From positions 1 to 46,834 of the forward strand of contig DZDJ01000024.1 of the NCBI GenBank assembly GCA_022736715.1: a DNA stretch of 46,834 nt. Direction: 5' to 3'. How positions within the stretch are numbered: position 1 is the first letter of the stretch; each line of letters opens with the position of its first letter. The notes beneath the pieces are model-generated. The model did not search any database. It was not told where the DNA came from and saw only the letters and a program-made list of their open reading frames with translations. Position numbers and translations under genes: made by a program. Below are positions 25,935-34,491 of the stretch, one piece after another. This DNA comes from Edaphobacter aggregans (GTDB lineage Bacteria > Acidobacteriota > Terriglobia > Terriglobales > Acidobacteriaceae).

Positions 25935-26861
25935 ATGTTATTGGTCGGCCACCTCGCATCCTGGAGTGTACGCGCCCCACTGCCGCTTCCGCGCGCTGGT
26001 TATGCCGCCGGCCTTGTACATGGTCAATGGATTGTCGCCGGGGGCAGCTACTGGAGCAGCCAGGGGAAACAACGCACTGCGGAGGCCAGCTCTTACAAGG
26101 TGCAATGTAACTGCTGGCAGTCGGCAGCACCAATGCCAGTTACTCTCAGCGACGCCAGTTCTGTCGTCATCAATAACATGTTGTATGTTCTGGGGGGGGC
26201 AACGGATGCCGGGGCTTCGCGCGCTGTATACCGCTTCGATGGCAAGGAGTGGAAGCATCTTTCGGCAATGCAGTTGCCGGAGGCCCGCATGAATGCTGCG
26301 ACAGTTGCCATCGGAACACATATCTATCTTTTTGGCGGCATCACAGCAGCCGCAGACTACTCCAGCGGACTGCGGAGTGCCTGGAGCTTCGACGTCAGCC
26401 ATCCACAGCAGGGATGGACTCCGCTGCCAGAGTGCGCCTGCAAGCCGCGCATTTCGCTTGGCGCTGCGGCCCTGCATGGAAAGATTTATCTGTTTGGCGG
26501 ATACCTTGCCGAGGGGACAAATCACACTAATCTGGATGACATCTGGGCATACGACCCAGCCAGTCGAACATGGGCCGCTGCAGGAAAGTTACCAGAGGGC
26601 CGCCGCGCATTCTGGGCCGCCGCCGACAACGACGCAATTTATCTCTTTGGCGGATATACCGACACCTTCAGCGATGACATACTTGTCTACTGCAACAATG
26701 CGGTGCAGCCTGCCGGTAAACTGCCCGAAGCAGTTGCCGATGCCAGGTTCTTTCTGTCGCATCACCACTGGTATACAACCGGCGGAGAAGTTGGCATACG
26801 TCTTCGCGGCGCGCATACATGGGCAGGCACCATTCCTGATGTTTGCAAGGAGAATAAATAA
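25935..26861 (+). CDS. Kelch-repeat beta-propeller protein (NanM-like mutarotase fold)
   Basis: A 308-residue protein with five to six Kelch blades; repeated signatures include MLYVLGGA, IYLFGGI, IYLFGGY (twice) and a blade-closing WYTTGGE. The same fold is used by N-acetylneuraminate epimerase (NanM), which speeds anomer exchange of sialic acid, but Kelch propellers have many roles and the catalytic residues of NanM cannot be confirmed by eye. I prefer the ATG at 25935, with AGGAG five bases upstream, over the in-frame ATG at 25902 that overlaps the previous stop. With this start there is no signal peptide, unlike periplasmic NanM. A run of eight G lies at 26192-26199. The next gene overlaps it (TAATG). 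Confidence 0.78.
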   Translation: MLLVGHLASWSVRAPLPLPRAGYAAGLVHGQWIVAGGSYWSSQGKQRTAEASSYKVQCNCWQSAAPMPVTLSDASSVVINNMLYVLGGATDAGASRAVYRFDGKEWKHLSAMQLPEARMNAATVAIGTHIYLFGGITAAADYSSGLRSAWSFDVSHPQQGWTPLPECACKPRISLGAAALHGKIYLFGGYLAEGTNHTNLDDIWAYDPASRTWAAAGKLPEGRRAFWAAADNDAIYLFGGYTDTFSDDILVYCNNAVQPAGKLPEAVADARFFLSHHHWYTTGGEVGIRLRGAHTWAGTIPDVCKENK

Positions 26862-28207
26862 TGGCAGAGGCATTTACCGCGGCCGCACAGTATTTTCGCG
26901 CTCAGGAGCACGAAAATAATCTTCGCAAAAAAACTGCTGGTTCCATTGCAAAGCTGGAACGTGCCCGGCAATCTCTTGCAGGTGGCGTCTCAAGCGGTCT
27001 GCGCAGAACAGCACGGCCCTTCCCGCTTTATTTTGACCATGGCACAGGTCCTTATATTACAGACGTCGATGGCAACACTTATGTCGACTACATGCTGGGC
27101 TGGGGGCCGCTGATTCTGGGCCACGCTCCCCCCGCGATCAATGCTGCAGTCGCAGATGTTCTGCAACGCGGCCACACCTTTGGCGCTCAGCATGATCTGG
27201 AATACGAAGTTGCCGAACTGCTCCAGCAATACATTCCCTGTGCAGAACGGATTGCCTTTGCCAACAGTGGAACGGAGGTTGTGCAGGTTGCCCTGCGCCT
27301 GGCGCGTGCTTGCACCTCACGCCCCAGATATTTGAAGTTTGAAGGCCACTATCATGGCTGGGATGACAGCACTCTCGTCAGCTATCACCCTACGCTCGAA
27401 GAAATCGGACAAGCTCATGGTGCGCCTGTACCGGTAGGAACAGGACAGCGGGCCAATGCGGACGCCATTGTTGTTGAGTGGAACGATAGTCAGGCCGTCG
27501 AGCAGGCATTCCGCGAACATGGAGCTGAGATCTCTGCCATCATCTGCGAGCCTCTGCTCTGCAACAGCGGCTGCATTCCGGCGGACCCGGGGTTCCTCGC
27601 ATTCCTGCGCCAGATCACCAGCACACATGGAGCGCTGCTCATCTTTGATGAGGTCATCACCGGATTGAGGCTTGCCCTGGGCGGAGCACAGCAGCTCTAT
27701 GGGGTTGTCCCGGATCTCGCCACCTTCGCAAAAGCCATCGGTGGAGGGATGCCGTTGAGCGCATTGGCCGGAAAAAAAGAGTACATGGACTGGATTGCTA
27801 CTGGCAGGGTCGTTCATGCCGGAACACTGAACGGTAATCCGGTTGTGCTGGCCGCGGCCAAAGCCACACTGCAAACCCTGGCCGCAGACAACGGCGCCGC
27901 GTATAACCGAATGTGGTCCCTGGGAGAAATGCTGCGTCAGGGACTACAGGACCGCCTCCGGCAAAAACATATCCCCGTGGTCACAACAGGTGGTGGTCCG
28001 GTGTTTCAGGTCCTGTTCCAGGAAAAAGCACCCCGTACGTACCGTGAAACGCTGGCTGCTGATCGATCTCTCTATATTGATTTTGCAGTTGCCATGCTGG
28101 ATGAAGGCGTGGCGCTCCTGCAGGACGGACGCTGGTACATTTCCGCCGCGCATACGATGCAGGAGGTGGAACGGACTTTGGCAGCCACAGATCGCATATT
28201 GCAGTAG
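26861..28207 (+). CDS. Class III aminotransferase, glutamate-1-semialdehyde-aminomutase-like
   Basis: A 448-residue fold-type I PLP enzyme close to HemL in layout: LAGGVSSGLRRTARPFPLYF at the N-terminus, ANSGTEVVQVALRLARA at the cofactor phosphate site, LIFDEVITGLRLALGG with the PLP-ring Asp, and Lys291 in FAKAIGGGMPL. HemL proper has GTEATMSAIR where this has GTEVVQVALR, so it is probably a catabolic aminotransferase or aminomutase rather than the haem enzyme. The N-terminus carries an extra ~25 residues. AAGGAG precedes the ATG, which overlaps the Kelch gene stop. Its place in the operon suggests transamination of an amino acid or amino aldehyde released by the deacylase. Confidence 0.88.
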   Translation: MAEAFTAAAQYFRAQEHENNLRKKTAGSIAKLERARQSLAGGVSSGLRRTARPFPLYFDHGTGPYITDVDGNTYVDYMLGWGPLILGHAPPAINAAVADVLQRGHTFGAQHDLEYEVAELLQQYIPCAERIAFANSGTEVVQVALRLARACTSRPRYLKFEGHYHGWDDSTLVSYHPTLEEIGQAHGAPVPVGTGQRANADAIVVEWNDSQAVEQAFREHGAEISAIICEPLLCNSGCIPADPGFLAFLRQITSTHGALLIFDEVITGLRLALGGAQQLYGVVPDLATFAKAIGGGMPLSALAGKKEYMDWIATGRVVHAGTLNGNPVVLAAAKATLQTLAADNGAAYNRMWSLGEMLRQGLQDRLRQKHIPVVTTGGGPVFQVLFQEKAPRTYRETLAADRSLYIDFAVAMLDEGVALLQDGRWYISAAHTMQEVERTLAATDRILQ

Positions 28208-28289
28208 GCCCCGGAGCAGGACAACGTCGGCCACAATCATGCCGGACCACGTAGCCAGGCGGGGAAACCTTGAATGTCAGGAAAAAACA

Positions 28290-29039
28290 ATGCGGATTAA
28301 TTCATCGTTAGGCATTGTGGGCAGCGCACAGTTTGGCATCTCCAGTCCATACGACTGCCATGTCTACGCACTGCGCGGACCAGAAGGCGTCCTTTTGATT
28401 GATGCTGGCTCTGGCCTGGGGGAAACAGAGATCATGCAGACCCTTGCAAATGATTTTCCCGGCGTGCCCGTGGCTGCCATCCTGTTGACGCACTCTCATG
28501 CTGACCACAGCGGCGGTGCAGCCAGCCTGCAACGGCGCTGTCAGTGCCCTGTCATTGCTTCAGTGCTGACTGCATCCATCGTGCAAACAGCAGATGAGGA
28601 GCGCAGCGGACTGAAGCGGGCGCGCGCCATGGGCGGCTATCCGCATGACCTCACCATGCAGCCCTGCCCCGTGGAGAAGTCCTATTCCGATGGCGAAAAT
28701 TTCACTGCTGCCGGAATATCATTTACAGCGGTCCATGTTCGCGGACACTCGCATGACAGCTTCTGCCTGTTTACGGAAGTTGAAGGCCGTCGCGCCTGCT
28801 TCAGCGCCGATGTTGTCTTCTACGGTGGCGTGCTGGGTGTCATCAATGCCGCAGATTCCAACCTGCAGGACTACTGCAAAGACCTGCCCAGGCTCCAGAA
28901 TCAGGGCGTAGAACTGTTGCTTCCCGGCCATGGCCTGTTTACGTTACGCAATGGACAATGGCACATCGATGCTGCGCTGCAGGAGATGAACAGCGGCTTC
29001 TTGCCCAGGCAAATTGGGCAAGGCGGAGGAATCTTCTAA
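28290..29039 (+). CDS. Metallo-beta-lactamase-fold hydrolase
   Basis: A 249-residue MBL-fold protein with a full binuclear metal site: THSHADH (His68, His70, Asp72, His73), the His in VRGHSHDS, the Asp in FSADVVFYGG and the His in LLPGHGLF. Such enzymes hydrolyse thioesters, lactones, phosphoesters or amides; glyoxalase II-like and lactonase-like activities both fit. The open frame continues upstream into the aminotransferase gene in another frame; I start at the ATG at 28290, which has AGGA seven bases upstream. Its stop overlaps the start of the next gene (TAATG). No signal peptide. Confidence 0.87.
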   Translation: MRINSSLGIVGSAQFGISSPYDCHVYALRGPEGVLLIDAGSGLGETEIMQTLANDFPGVPVAAILLTHSHADHSGGAASLQRRCQCPVIASVLTASIVQTADEERSGLKRARAMGGYPHDLTMQPCPVEKSYSDGENFTAAGISFTAVHVRGHSHDSFCLFTEVEGRRACFSADVVFYGGVLGVINAADSNLQDYCKDLPRLQNQGVELLLPGHGLFTLRNGQWHIDAALQEMNSGFLPRQIGQGGGIF

Positions 29040-30100
29040 TGGACTCTTGCCACCCCCCCTCCACTCCTGCATCTGCTTCGCCTGTCGTAACCATGGGCGA
29101 GGGCAACACTCCGCTGGTGCAGGGCGTCTCGCAACAAGCAGCAACTCGTGGCCGGCTGCTGTTCAAGCTGGAAAGCTGCAACCCCACAGGCTCTTACAAA
29201 GACCGCTTTGTCGCAACCGAAGTCGCCCGCATCCTTCGGTCCGGAGCACGAAGCTGCATGGCAACCTCATCCGGCAACACGGGGTCCTCGCTTGCTGCTT
29301 ACTGTGCACGATATGGTCTTCAGTGCATGATTATGGTCAATCAGGATGCGCCTGCAGGAAAGCTGGCGCAGATGCAGGCACATGGAGCGCATGTCTTTCG
29401 GGTCCCCGGATTCGTCAGCGACGCAACCGTTACTGCAGATGTATTTGCCGCAATCCAGCAGGTGGCTGGTAAAAGCCATGTCCCGTTTGTCGTCTCTGCA
29501 TTTCACTACTGTCCTGAAGGAATGCGTGGCGTTGAGAAGATTGCAGACGAATTACTCTCCCTCGCTCCAGACCATGTATTTGTTCCGGTCGGTGGTGCAG
29601 GTCTTTACTCGGCCATTGCACAGGGTTTTCTGCGCACTGGAGGAAAGGTTCCACGCATCCACGCTGTGCAGCCAGACGGCTGTTTGACACTGGTAGCCAG
29701 CTATCTGAACCGCACGCAGGAAGTTCACCCTGTGCACAGCACAACCCGCATCAGCGGTCTCTCTGTTCCTAATAATATTGATGCCAGCCGCGCGCTTGCC
29801 CTGTTGCACCAGTGCCATGGAACAGGCATCTCTGTCAGCGACGACTCCATATTTTCTGCACAAAGGACCCTTCTGCTGGAGGAAGGAATTTATTGCGAAC
29901 CAGCCGGAGCAACTGCATTTGCCGGCTGGCAACAGGCAGCAGACGCCGGTCTCATCGGTCAGCACGAAACCAGTGTCTGCCTCGTCACCGGTAATGGATT
30001 CAAAGATCCTGCATCCATTGAGCGGACTGCGTCCCGTTACCCTTCCATCTCTGTCCGGGCAGAGGACCTTGCAGCAACACTTCTGAAGCAACTGGAATAG
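29039..30100 (+). CDS. Threonine-synthase-like PLP-dependent lyase
   Basis: A 353-residue fold-type II PLP enzyme with strong ThrC features: MGEGNTPLVQ, the PLP lysine Lys54 in NPTGSYKDRF, the phosphate loop SSGNTGSSLAAY, the PVGGAG loop and the C-terminal TGNGFKDP. ThrC makes threonine from phosphohomoserine; close relatives eliminate or replace beta-substituents of serine, threonine or diaminopropionate. Because no other threonine-pathway gene is nearby and a RidA gene is two genes downstream, I think a catabolic beta-elimination is likelier than biosynthesis. GGAGGA is eight bases before the ATG, which overlaps the previous stop. Confidence 0.85.
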   Translation: MDSCHPPSTPASASPVVTMGEGNTPLVQGVSQQAATRGRLLFKLESCNPTGSYKDRFVATEVARILRSGARSCMATSSGNTGSSLAAYCARYGLQCMIMVNQDAPAGKLAQMQAHGAHVFRVPGFVSDATVTADVFAAIQQVAGKSHVPFVVSAFHYCPEGMRGVEKIADELLSLAPDHVFVPVGGAGLYSAIAQGFLRTGGKVPRIHAVQPDGCLTLVASYLNRTQEVHPVHSTTRISGLSVPNNIDASRALALLHQCHGTGISVSDDSIFSAQRTLLLEEGIYCEPAGATAFAGWQQAADAGLIGQHETSVCLVTGNGFKDPASIERTASRYPSISVRAEDLAATLLKQLE

Positions 30101-30103
30101 ACC

Positions 30104-30880
30104 ATGCAAATGCCCCAACACAAAGCGCTGCAGAATCAAGTCATCATTGTCACTGGCGGAGCAACAGGCATTGGACGTGGCATCTGTTCTGCACTGTCAG
30201 AAAAAGGCGCACGCCTCGCCATCGTGCAGCCCACACTGGAGCAGGCACAACATGCGGCCGCCAGCATTCCCGGCGCCCGTGGCTTTGCATCGGACATCGC
30301 AGACCCGGAGCAGGTGGACGCCATGGTCACCGGTGTAGCTGCCACATTCGGGCACATCAATGGGCTCGTCAACAACGCATCCATAACCGGCGAAGCGGCC
30401 CTGCACTCTTTCACGACCATGCCACGCGAACAGGTCGACAAAATTATAGACACCAATATCAAAGGAACCATCTGGTGCTCCCAGGCCGTTGCACGCAGGT
30501 TGATCGCAACACAGCAGGCCGGCTGCATCGTACATATTGCCAGCACAGGTGCTTTCGCCGCACAGGAACTGGCAAGCGCTTATTGTGCCTCCAAGGCGGC
30601 ACAGGTCTCTCTGGCACAATCGATGGCGCTGGAACTGGCGCCGCATCACATCCGCGTGAACGCTGTTGCTCCTGGCGACATATTGACGGAAACCAGTGCC
30701 AGGATTGTTCACCAGATCCAGCAGCGCCATGGCTCAGGCAAATACCTTCGGCGCACCCCCCTAGGACGGCGTGGCACACCGCTGGATATTGGCCATGCCG
30801 TCGCTTTCCTGTTCAGTGAAGAAGCAGCTTTTATTACCGGAACAACACTCACGGTAGACGGTGGCTACCTGACTTACTAA
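30104..30880 (+). CDS. SDR-family oxidoreductase
   Basis: A 258-residue short-chain dehydrogenase, the second one in the regulon. The cofactor motif TGGATGIG starts at residue 17 and the catalytic Ser147-Tyr160-Lys164 are in IASTGAF and YCASK; the C-terminus ends FITGTTLTVDGGY. The glycine-rich loop is followed by VQPT where NAD enzymes usually have an acidic residue, so NADP cannot be excluded. It starts three bases after the threonine-synthase-like gene stop, and a nearby ATG two codons later (30110) is also possible. Substrate unknown. Confidence 0.9.
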   Translation: MQMPQHKALQNQVIIVTGGATGIGRGICSALSEKGARLAIVQPTLEQAQHAAASIPGARGFASDIADPEQVDAMVTGVAATFGHINGLVNNASITGEAALHSFTTMPREQVDKIIDTNIKGTIWCSQAVARRLIATQQAGCIVHIASTGAFAAQELASAYCASKAAQVSLAQSMALELAPHHIRVNAVAPGDILTETSARIVHQIQQRHGSGKYLRRTPLGRRGTPLDIGHAVAFLFSEEAAFITGTTLTVDGGYLTY

Positions 30881-30905
30881 ATCACAACATAATAGTGGAG
30901 ATCTC

Positions 30906-31286
30906 ATGAAATTCATCTTTACGAATCCCAATTTTCCTTTCAGCAGCGCTGTAATACACTCTGGGCCCATGTTGGAAACCGTCCTGACCGGCATCCCGGC
31001 TGGCGCCTCCGCTCCAATTCAGGGAGGAGTAGCAGAAGAAATGCGCGAGATATTTCGCCAACTCGATGCCGTCCTCAGGGAAGCTGGTATTGACAAGACA
31101 GCCATCGCCTCAGCCCGTCTGTATTTGCAGGATGTCAACCGCGACATCGCGGCCGTCAATGAGGTATACAAAGAGTACTTCGGCAAGCACTCGCCCAATC
31201 GCCGCGCCTATGGCGTTGATCTGCAGGCAGGCATGCTGGTGGAGGCCGCCTTCGTTGCCGAGATACAGCAGGAGAAGCAGGCATGA
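30906..31286 (+). CDS. RidA-family enamine/imine deaminase
   Basis: A 126-residue single-domain YjgF/RidA protein, the family's normal length. RidA hydrolyses 2-aminoacrylate and related imines that PLP dehydratases release, protecting other PLP enzymes. Typical features are the long helix EEMREIFRQLDAVLREAGID, the SARLYLQDVNRD strand-turn and the C-terminal PNRRAYGVDLQAGMLVEAAF with the substrate-binding Arg and a conserved Glu. The N-terminus is shorter and different from canonical RidA. GGAG lies five bases before the ATG. The stop overlaps the start of the M81 gene. Three PLP enzymes in the regulon could be its sources of substrate. Confidence 0.9.
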   Translation: MKFIFTNPNFPFSSAVIHSGPMLETVLTGIPAGASAPIQGGVAEEMREIFRQLDAVLREAGIDKTAIASARLYLQDVNRDIAAVNEVYKEYFGKHSPNRRAYGVDLQAGMLVEAAFVAEIQQEKQA

Positions 31287-32773
31287 GGGTCGCTCTGCTT
31301 GGCTTTCTACACGAGTCAAATACATTTCACTCCGTCCCGACCGGATACAGTGACTTTGCACGCGCTTCTTTGACCTGCAATGCCGCAATGCTTGCCCGTT
31401 GGCGGGGAGCGCATCATGAGTTGGGGGGAATGATTGCAGGCTGTGAAGAAACCGGCATGGAGATCGCTGGCGGCATGGCCACCTTTGCATTACCGAGCGG
31501 AACGGTCACCGAAGAGGCGTATGAACAACTCGCCAAAGAACTGCTGCAGGCGCTCCAGCAATCGCTGCCTGTAGATGGCATTCTCGTCGCACTGCACGGG
31601 GCCACGGTCAGCGAAAAGCATCGCGATGCGGATGGAGAGGTCCTCCGCCGCATCCGCAGCATGGTTGGCGCCACGCTGCCCATCGTTGCCACTTTGGATC
31701 TGCATGCCAACATTTCGCGCGCCATGGCGCAGCACAGCACGGCCATGATCGCCTACCGGACCAATCCACATCTGGACCAGTTCGACCGCGGCCGCGAAGC
31801 AGCATTGCTTCTGCACAAAACACTGAGCGGCGAAGTACGGCCCGTGCAATACCTGGCCACGCCTCCCATGATCATCCAGTTGTCCCGTCAATACACTGGT
31901 GAAGGGGCTGCGCAGCGGCTTTACCAGGACCTGGACGCGGTGTTGCAGTGGCCCGGAGTCCTGAGCGCCAGCATCGCTATGGGGTTTTACTATGCAGATG
32001 TGGAAGAAATGGGGGCGGCTTTTGTGGCCGTGACAGATGGCGATGCCGAACTGGCGCAGCAGGCAGCGGACTGGCTCGCCACCCGGGCCTGGCAACAGCG
32101 CAGTCAATTTACAGCAGACCTTCCGGATGCACGGCATGCCGTGCAGTCGGCAATGCAGTCTCCCCGCAAGCCCGTCGTTCTTATGGATATTGGAGACAAT
32201 ATTGGTGGCGGCAGTCCCGCAGATTCCACCATCCTTCTGCGCGAGCTACTCGCGCAAAATGCGACCAACGCCCTGGTCGTTCTCTATGACCCCGACTCCG
32301 TGCAGCAATGCCTGCAGGCAGGCATACGCAATACGGTTTCACTCATGGTTGGGGCAAAAACGGACACTCTGCATGGCACACCAGTCGCTATCGAAGGACG
32401 TGTCCGCACTCTTTCGGATGGAATTTTTATTGAAAAACAGATACGCCACGGCGGCTGGGGCGGCGGCGATCAGGGCATCACCGCAGTTGTCGAAACCGCC
32501 GAGCAGCACACTATCGTTCTTACCAGCCAGCGCATGGCGCCAATGAGCCTGGAGCAATTGCTGAGTCTGGGCATCCATCCGGAATGGAAAGGAATCCTGG
32601 TTGTAAAAGGCGTCAATGCTCCGCGCGCCGCCTATGCTCCCATCGCCGGGGAAGTCCTGTTGGCCGGCACTGCTGGTATTACCTGTGACGATCCGGCGCA
32701 GTTCCACTATCAGCACCGGCGCAAGCCGCTCTTCCCACTGGAAGCGGACGCCCAGTTCACGGTAACCGCATGA
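31283..32773 (+). CDS. M81-family (MlrC-like) metallopeptidase
   Basis: A 496-residue protein of family M81, named after MlrC, which cleaves the linear breakdown product of the cyclic toxin microcystin. Family hallmarks are HESNTF near the N-terminus, the D-x-H pair Asp139/His141 in TLDLHANIS, His163 in RTNPHLDQFDRG, and the DIGDNIGGGSPADST signature. Full length. Most M81 members occur far from microcystin genes, beside D-aminoacylases, RidA and transporters, and their natural substrates are largely unknown. Here it is the eighth gene of the operon, joined by ATGA overlaps to ridA before it and the SSS carrier after it. Confidence 0.88.
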   Translation: MRVALLGFLHESNTFHSVPTGYSDFARASLTCNAAMLARWRGAHHELGGMIAGCEETGMEIAGGMATFALPSGTVTEEAYEQLAKELLQALQQSLPVDGILVALHGATVSEKHRDADGEVLRRIRSMVGATLPIVATLDLHANISRAMAQHSTAMIAYRTNPHLDQFDRGREAALLLHKTLSGEVRPVQYLATPPMIIQLSRQYTGEGAAQRLYQDLDAVLQWPGVLSASIAMGFYYADVEEMGAAFVAVTDGDAELAQQAADWLATRAWQQRSQFTADLPDARHAVQSAMQSPRKPVVLMDIGDNIGGGSPADSTILLRELLAQNATNALVVLYDPDSVQQCLQAGIRNTVSLMVGAKTDTLHGTPVAIEGRVRTLSDGIFIEKQIRHGGWGGGDQGITAVVETAEQHTIVLTSQRMAPMSLEQLLSLGIHPEWKGILVVKGVNAPRAAYAPIAGEVLLAGTAGITCDDPAQFHYQHRRKPLFPLEADAQFTVTA

Positions 32774-34287
32774 TCGCTTTTGCCCATGCCGATTACATCA
32801 CCCTGAGCATCTACCTGCTCGCAATTGCCATCTTTGGCAGTTCCTTTTATCAGAAGCGGTCCACTGCGCGCGACTATTTTCTTGGCGGGCGGTCCATGGG
32901 ATGGCTTCCAATTGGTATCTCCATCGTTGCCGCCGATCTGAGCGCCATCTCTGTGATGGGTTCTCCCGCGTGGGCCTACAAAAACAATCTAACATTGCTC
33001 TGGGTCACCATCGGCTATCCTCTGGTTGCCCCGATCGTCATTCTGGTTTTCGTTCCGTTCTACTCCAAACTGCACCTCTACACAGCCTACGAATATCTGG
33101 AGCGGCGCTTTGATCTCAAAGTCCGTTCTCTGGCCAGCGGACTCTTCCAGATTCTGCGTGCATGGCATGTTGCCGTTGCCATCTATGGTCCAGCCTTGGT
33201 GATTCATCTGGTGAGTGGCCTGCCTATTTGGCAATGCGTGCTGGCCATGGGGCTTTTCACAACGCTCTACACAACGCTGGGCGGCATGAAGGCTGTCATC
33301 TGGACCGACGTGATCCAGTTCACCACCGTCATGACGGGTATTCTTTTCATCTTCTGGATTGCCCTCCGTGGAGTACCGGGCGGACTTTCCACCGTCTACA
33401 CACTTGCCCACTCTGCTGGCCGCCTTCGCTTCTTCAACCTGTCCACCGACCCGCATGAGATGACCACCCTCTGGGCCTGCCTCGCAGGCGGAGCGTTCCT
33501 CGCCCTTGGGCCACTCACAACCGATCAGGCAATTCTCCAGCGGCTGTTTGCCGCCAAATCTACAAAGGATTTTCGCCAGTCCATCCTGCTACAGGCCCTT
33601 CTGATCGTCCCCGTCATCGCACTGCTCAATGCGATTGGCATTGTCCTTTTCGCCTATTACAACATTCATCCCGGCCGTCTTGCGCATCTGCACAATCTGG
33701 ATGCGATTGTTCCCTACTTCGTTCTCACGCAACTGCCAGCAGGCGTTGCAGGCCTGGTCATTGCCGCTATTTTTGCCGCATCCATGGCCGTCATGTCTGC
33801 CGGAATCAACGCACTCACCACAGCCACCACCGTGGACTATTATGCTCGGCTTGTTCACCCCGGTCGCTCCGGAGAACACTATGCTTTCATCGGCCGCATC
33901 GGCACCGCTGCCTGGGGGTGCGTCGTAACACTGCTGGCTCTGTTTGCAGGCCACGCAGGCTCGCTGGCAATCGCCTATTCCCGCATCAGCAGCCTGGTGG
34001 TGGGGCCCATGCTCGGCATCTTTCTGCTCGGAGTCATCACCCGTCGTGCCAATGCAGCAGGCGTGCTCGCCGGCGGTGTCTTTGGCAGCCTTGCCGTTCT
34101 TCTCTTTAGCATCACCACGACCTGGAGCTTTTTCTATTTCGGTGCTCTTGGAACTCTTGTAACTTTTTCGGCTGGCTATCTTGTAAGTCTCCTGTTTCCG
34201 CCCCCGGCAGCCGACAAGCTGGCCGGAATGGTCATGGACGGCAAGGAGATCGAAGTTTCACATTCTGATATAGTTTCCGCCCCATAA
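32770..34287 (+). CDS. Sodium:solute symporter (SSS family)
   Basis: A 505-residue inner-membrane carrier with about 13 transmembrane helices. The N-terminal SSS pattern is visible (FLGGRSMGWLPIGISIVAAD, then GSPAWAY), as is the TTLGGMKAVIWTDVIQF loop and the later helix pair with SAGINALTTATTVDYY. Family members bring in sugars, sialic acid, amino acids or organic acids with Na+. Its ATG overlaps the M81 stop, making it the last gene of the site 4 operon and the likely inner-membrane importer of the compound that the deacylase, aminotransferase and MlrC-like protein handle. Confidence 0.9.
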   Translation: MIAFAHADYITLSIYLLAIAIFGSSFYQKRSTARDYFLGGRSMGWLPIGISIVAADLSAISVMGSPAWAYKNNLTLLWVTIGYPLVAPIVILVFVPFYSKLHLYTAYEYLERRFDLKVRSLASGLFQILRAWHVAVAIYGPALVIHLVSGLPIWQCVLAMGLFTTLYTTLGGMKAVIWTDVIQFTTVMTGILFIFWIALRGVPGGLSTVYTLAHSAGRLRFFNLSTDPHEMTTLWACLAGGAFLALGPLTTDQAILQRLFAAKSTKDFRQSILLQALLIVPVIALLNAIGIVLFAYYNIHPGRLAHLHNLDAIVPYFVLTQLPAGVAGLVIAAIFAASMAVMSAGINALTTATTVDYYARLVHPGRSGEHYAFIGRIGTAAWGCVVTLLALFAGHAGSLAIAYSRISSLVVGPMLGIFLLGVITRRANAAGVLAGGVFGSLAVLLFSITTTWSFFYFGALGTLVTFSAGYLVSLLFPPPAADKLAGMVMDGKEIEVSHSDIVSAP

Positions 34288-34394
34288 GTCCTGCAACTTC
34301 ACCAAAGACTGGTCGTGCGGCCACGAAGAGCACCGGCACAGGAAGCAGAAAGCACTCTGGCGGTTGCCCACGGCCCAGGGTCTGTAGAAAACTT

Positions 34395-34433
34395 TTCACA
34401 GGCAGCACAGCCAGACCGATATACTGTATACGT
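34395..34433 (+). promoter_or_regulatory. Putative gntR promoter with a degenerate operator half-site
   Basis: TTCACA (34395-34400) and TATACT (34420-34425) are 19 bases apart, about 65 bases before the regulator gene. CTGTATACGT (34424-34433) overlaps the -10 and start point; it shares CTGT and AC with the CTGTCGACAG palindrome, so it could be a weak autoregulatory site. Confidence 0.35.
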
Positions 34434-34491
34434 TGATGAAACCAGCGCACACCGGCGGATGAACCGTCCTGACAGGTAGTTAAGATAGCCC

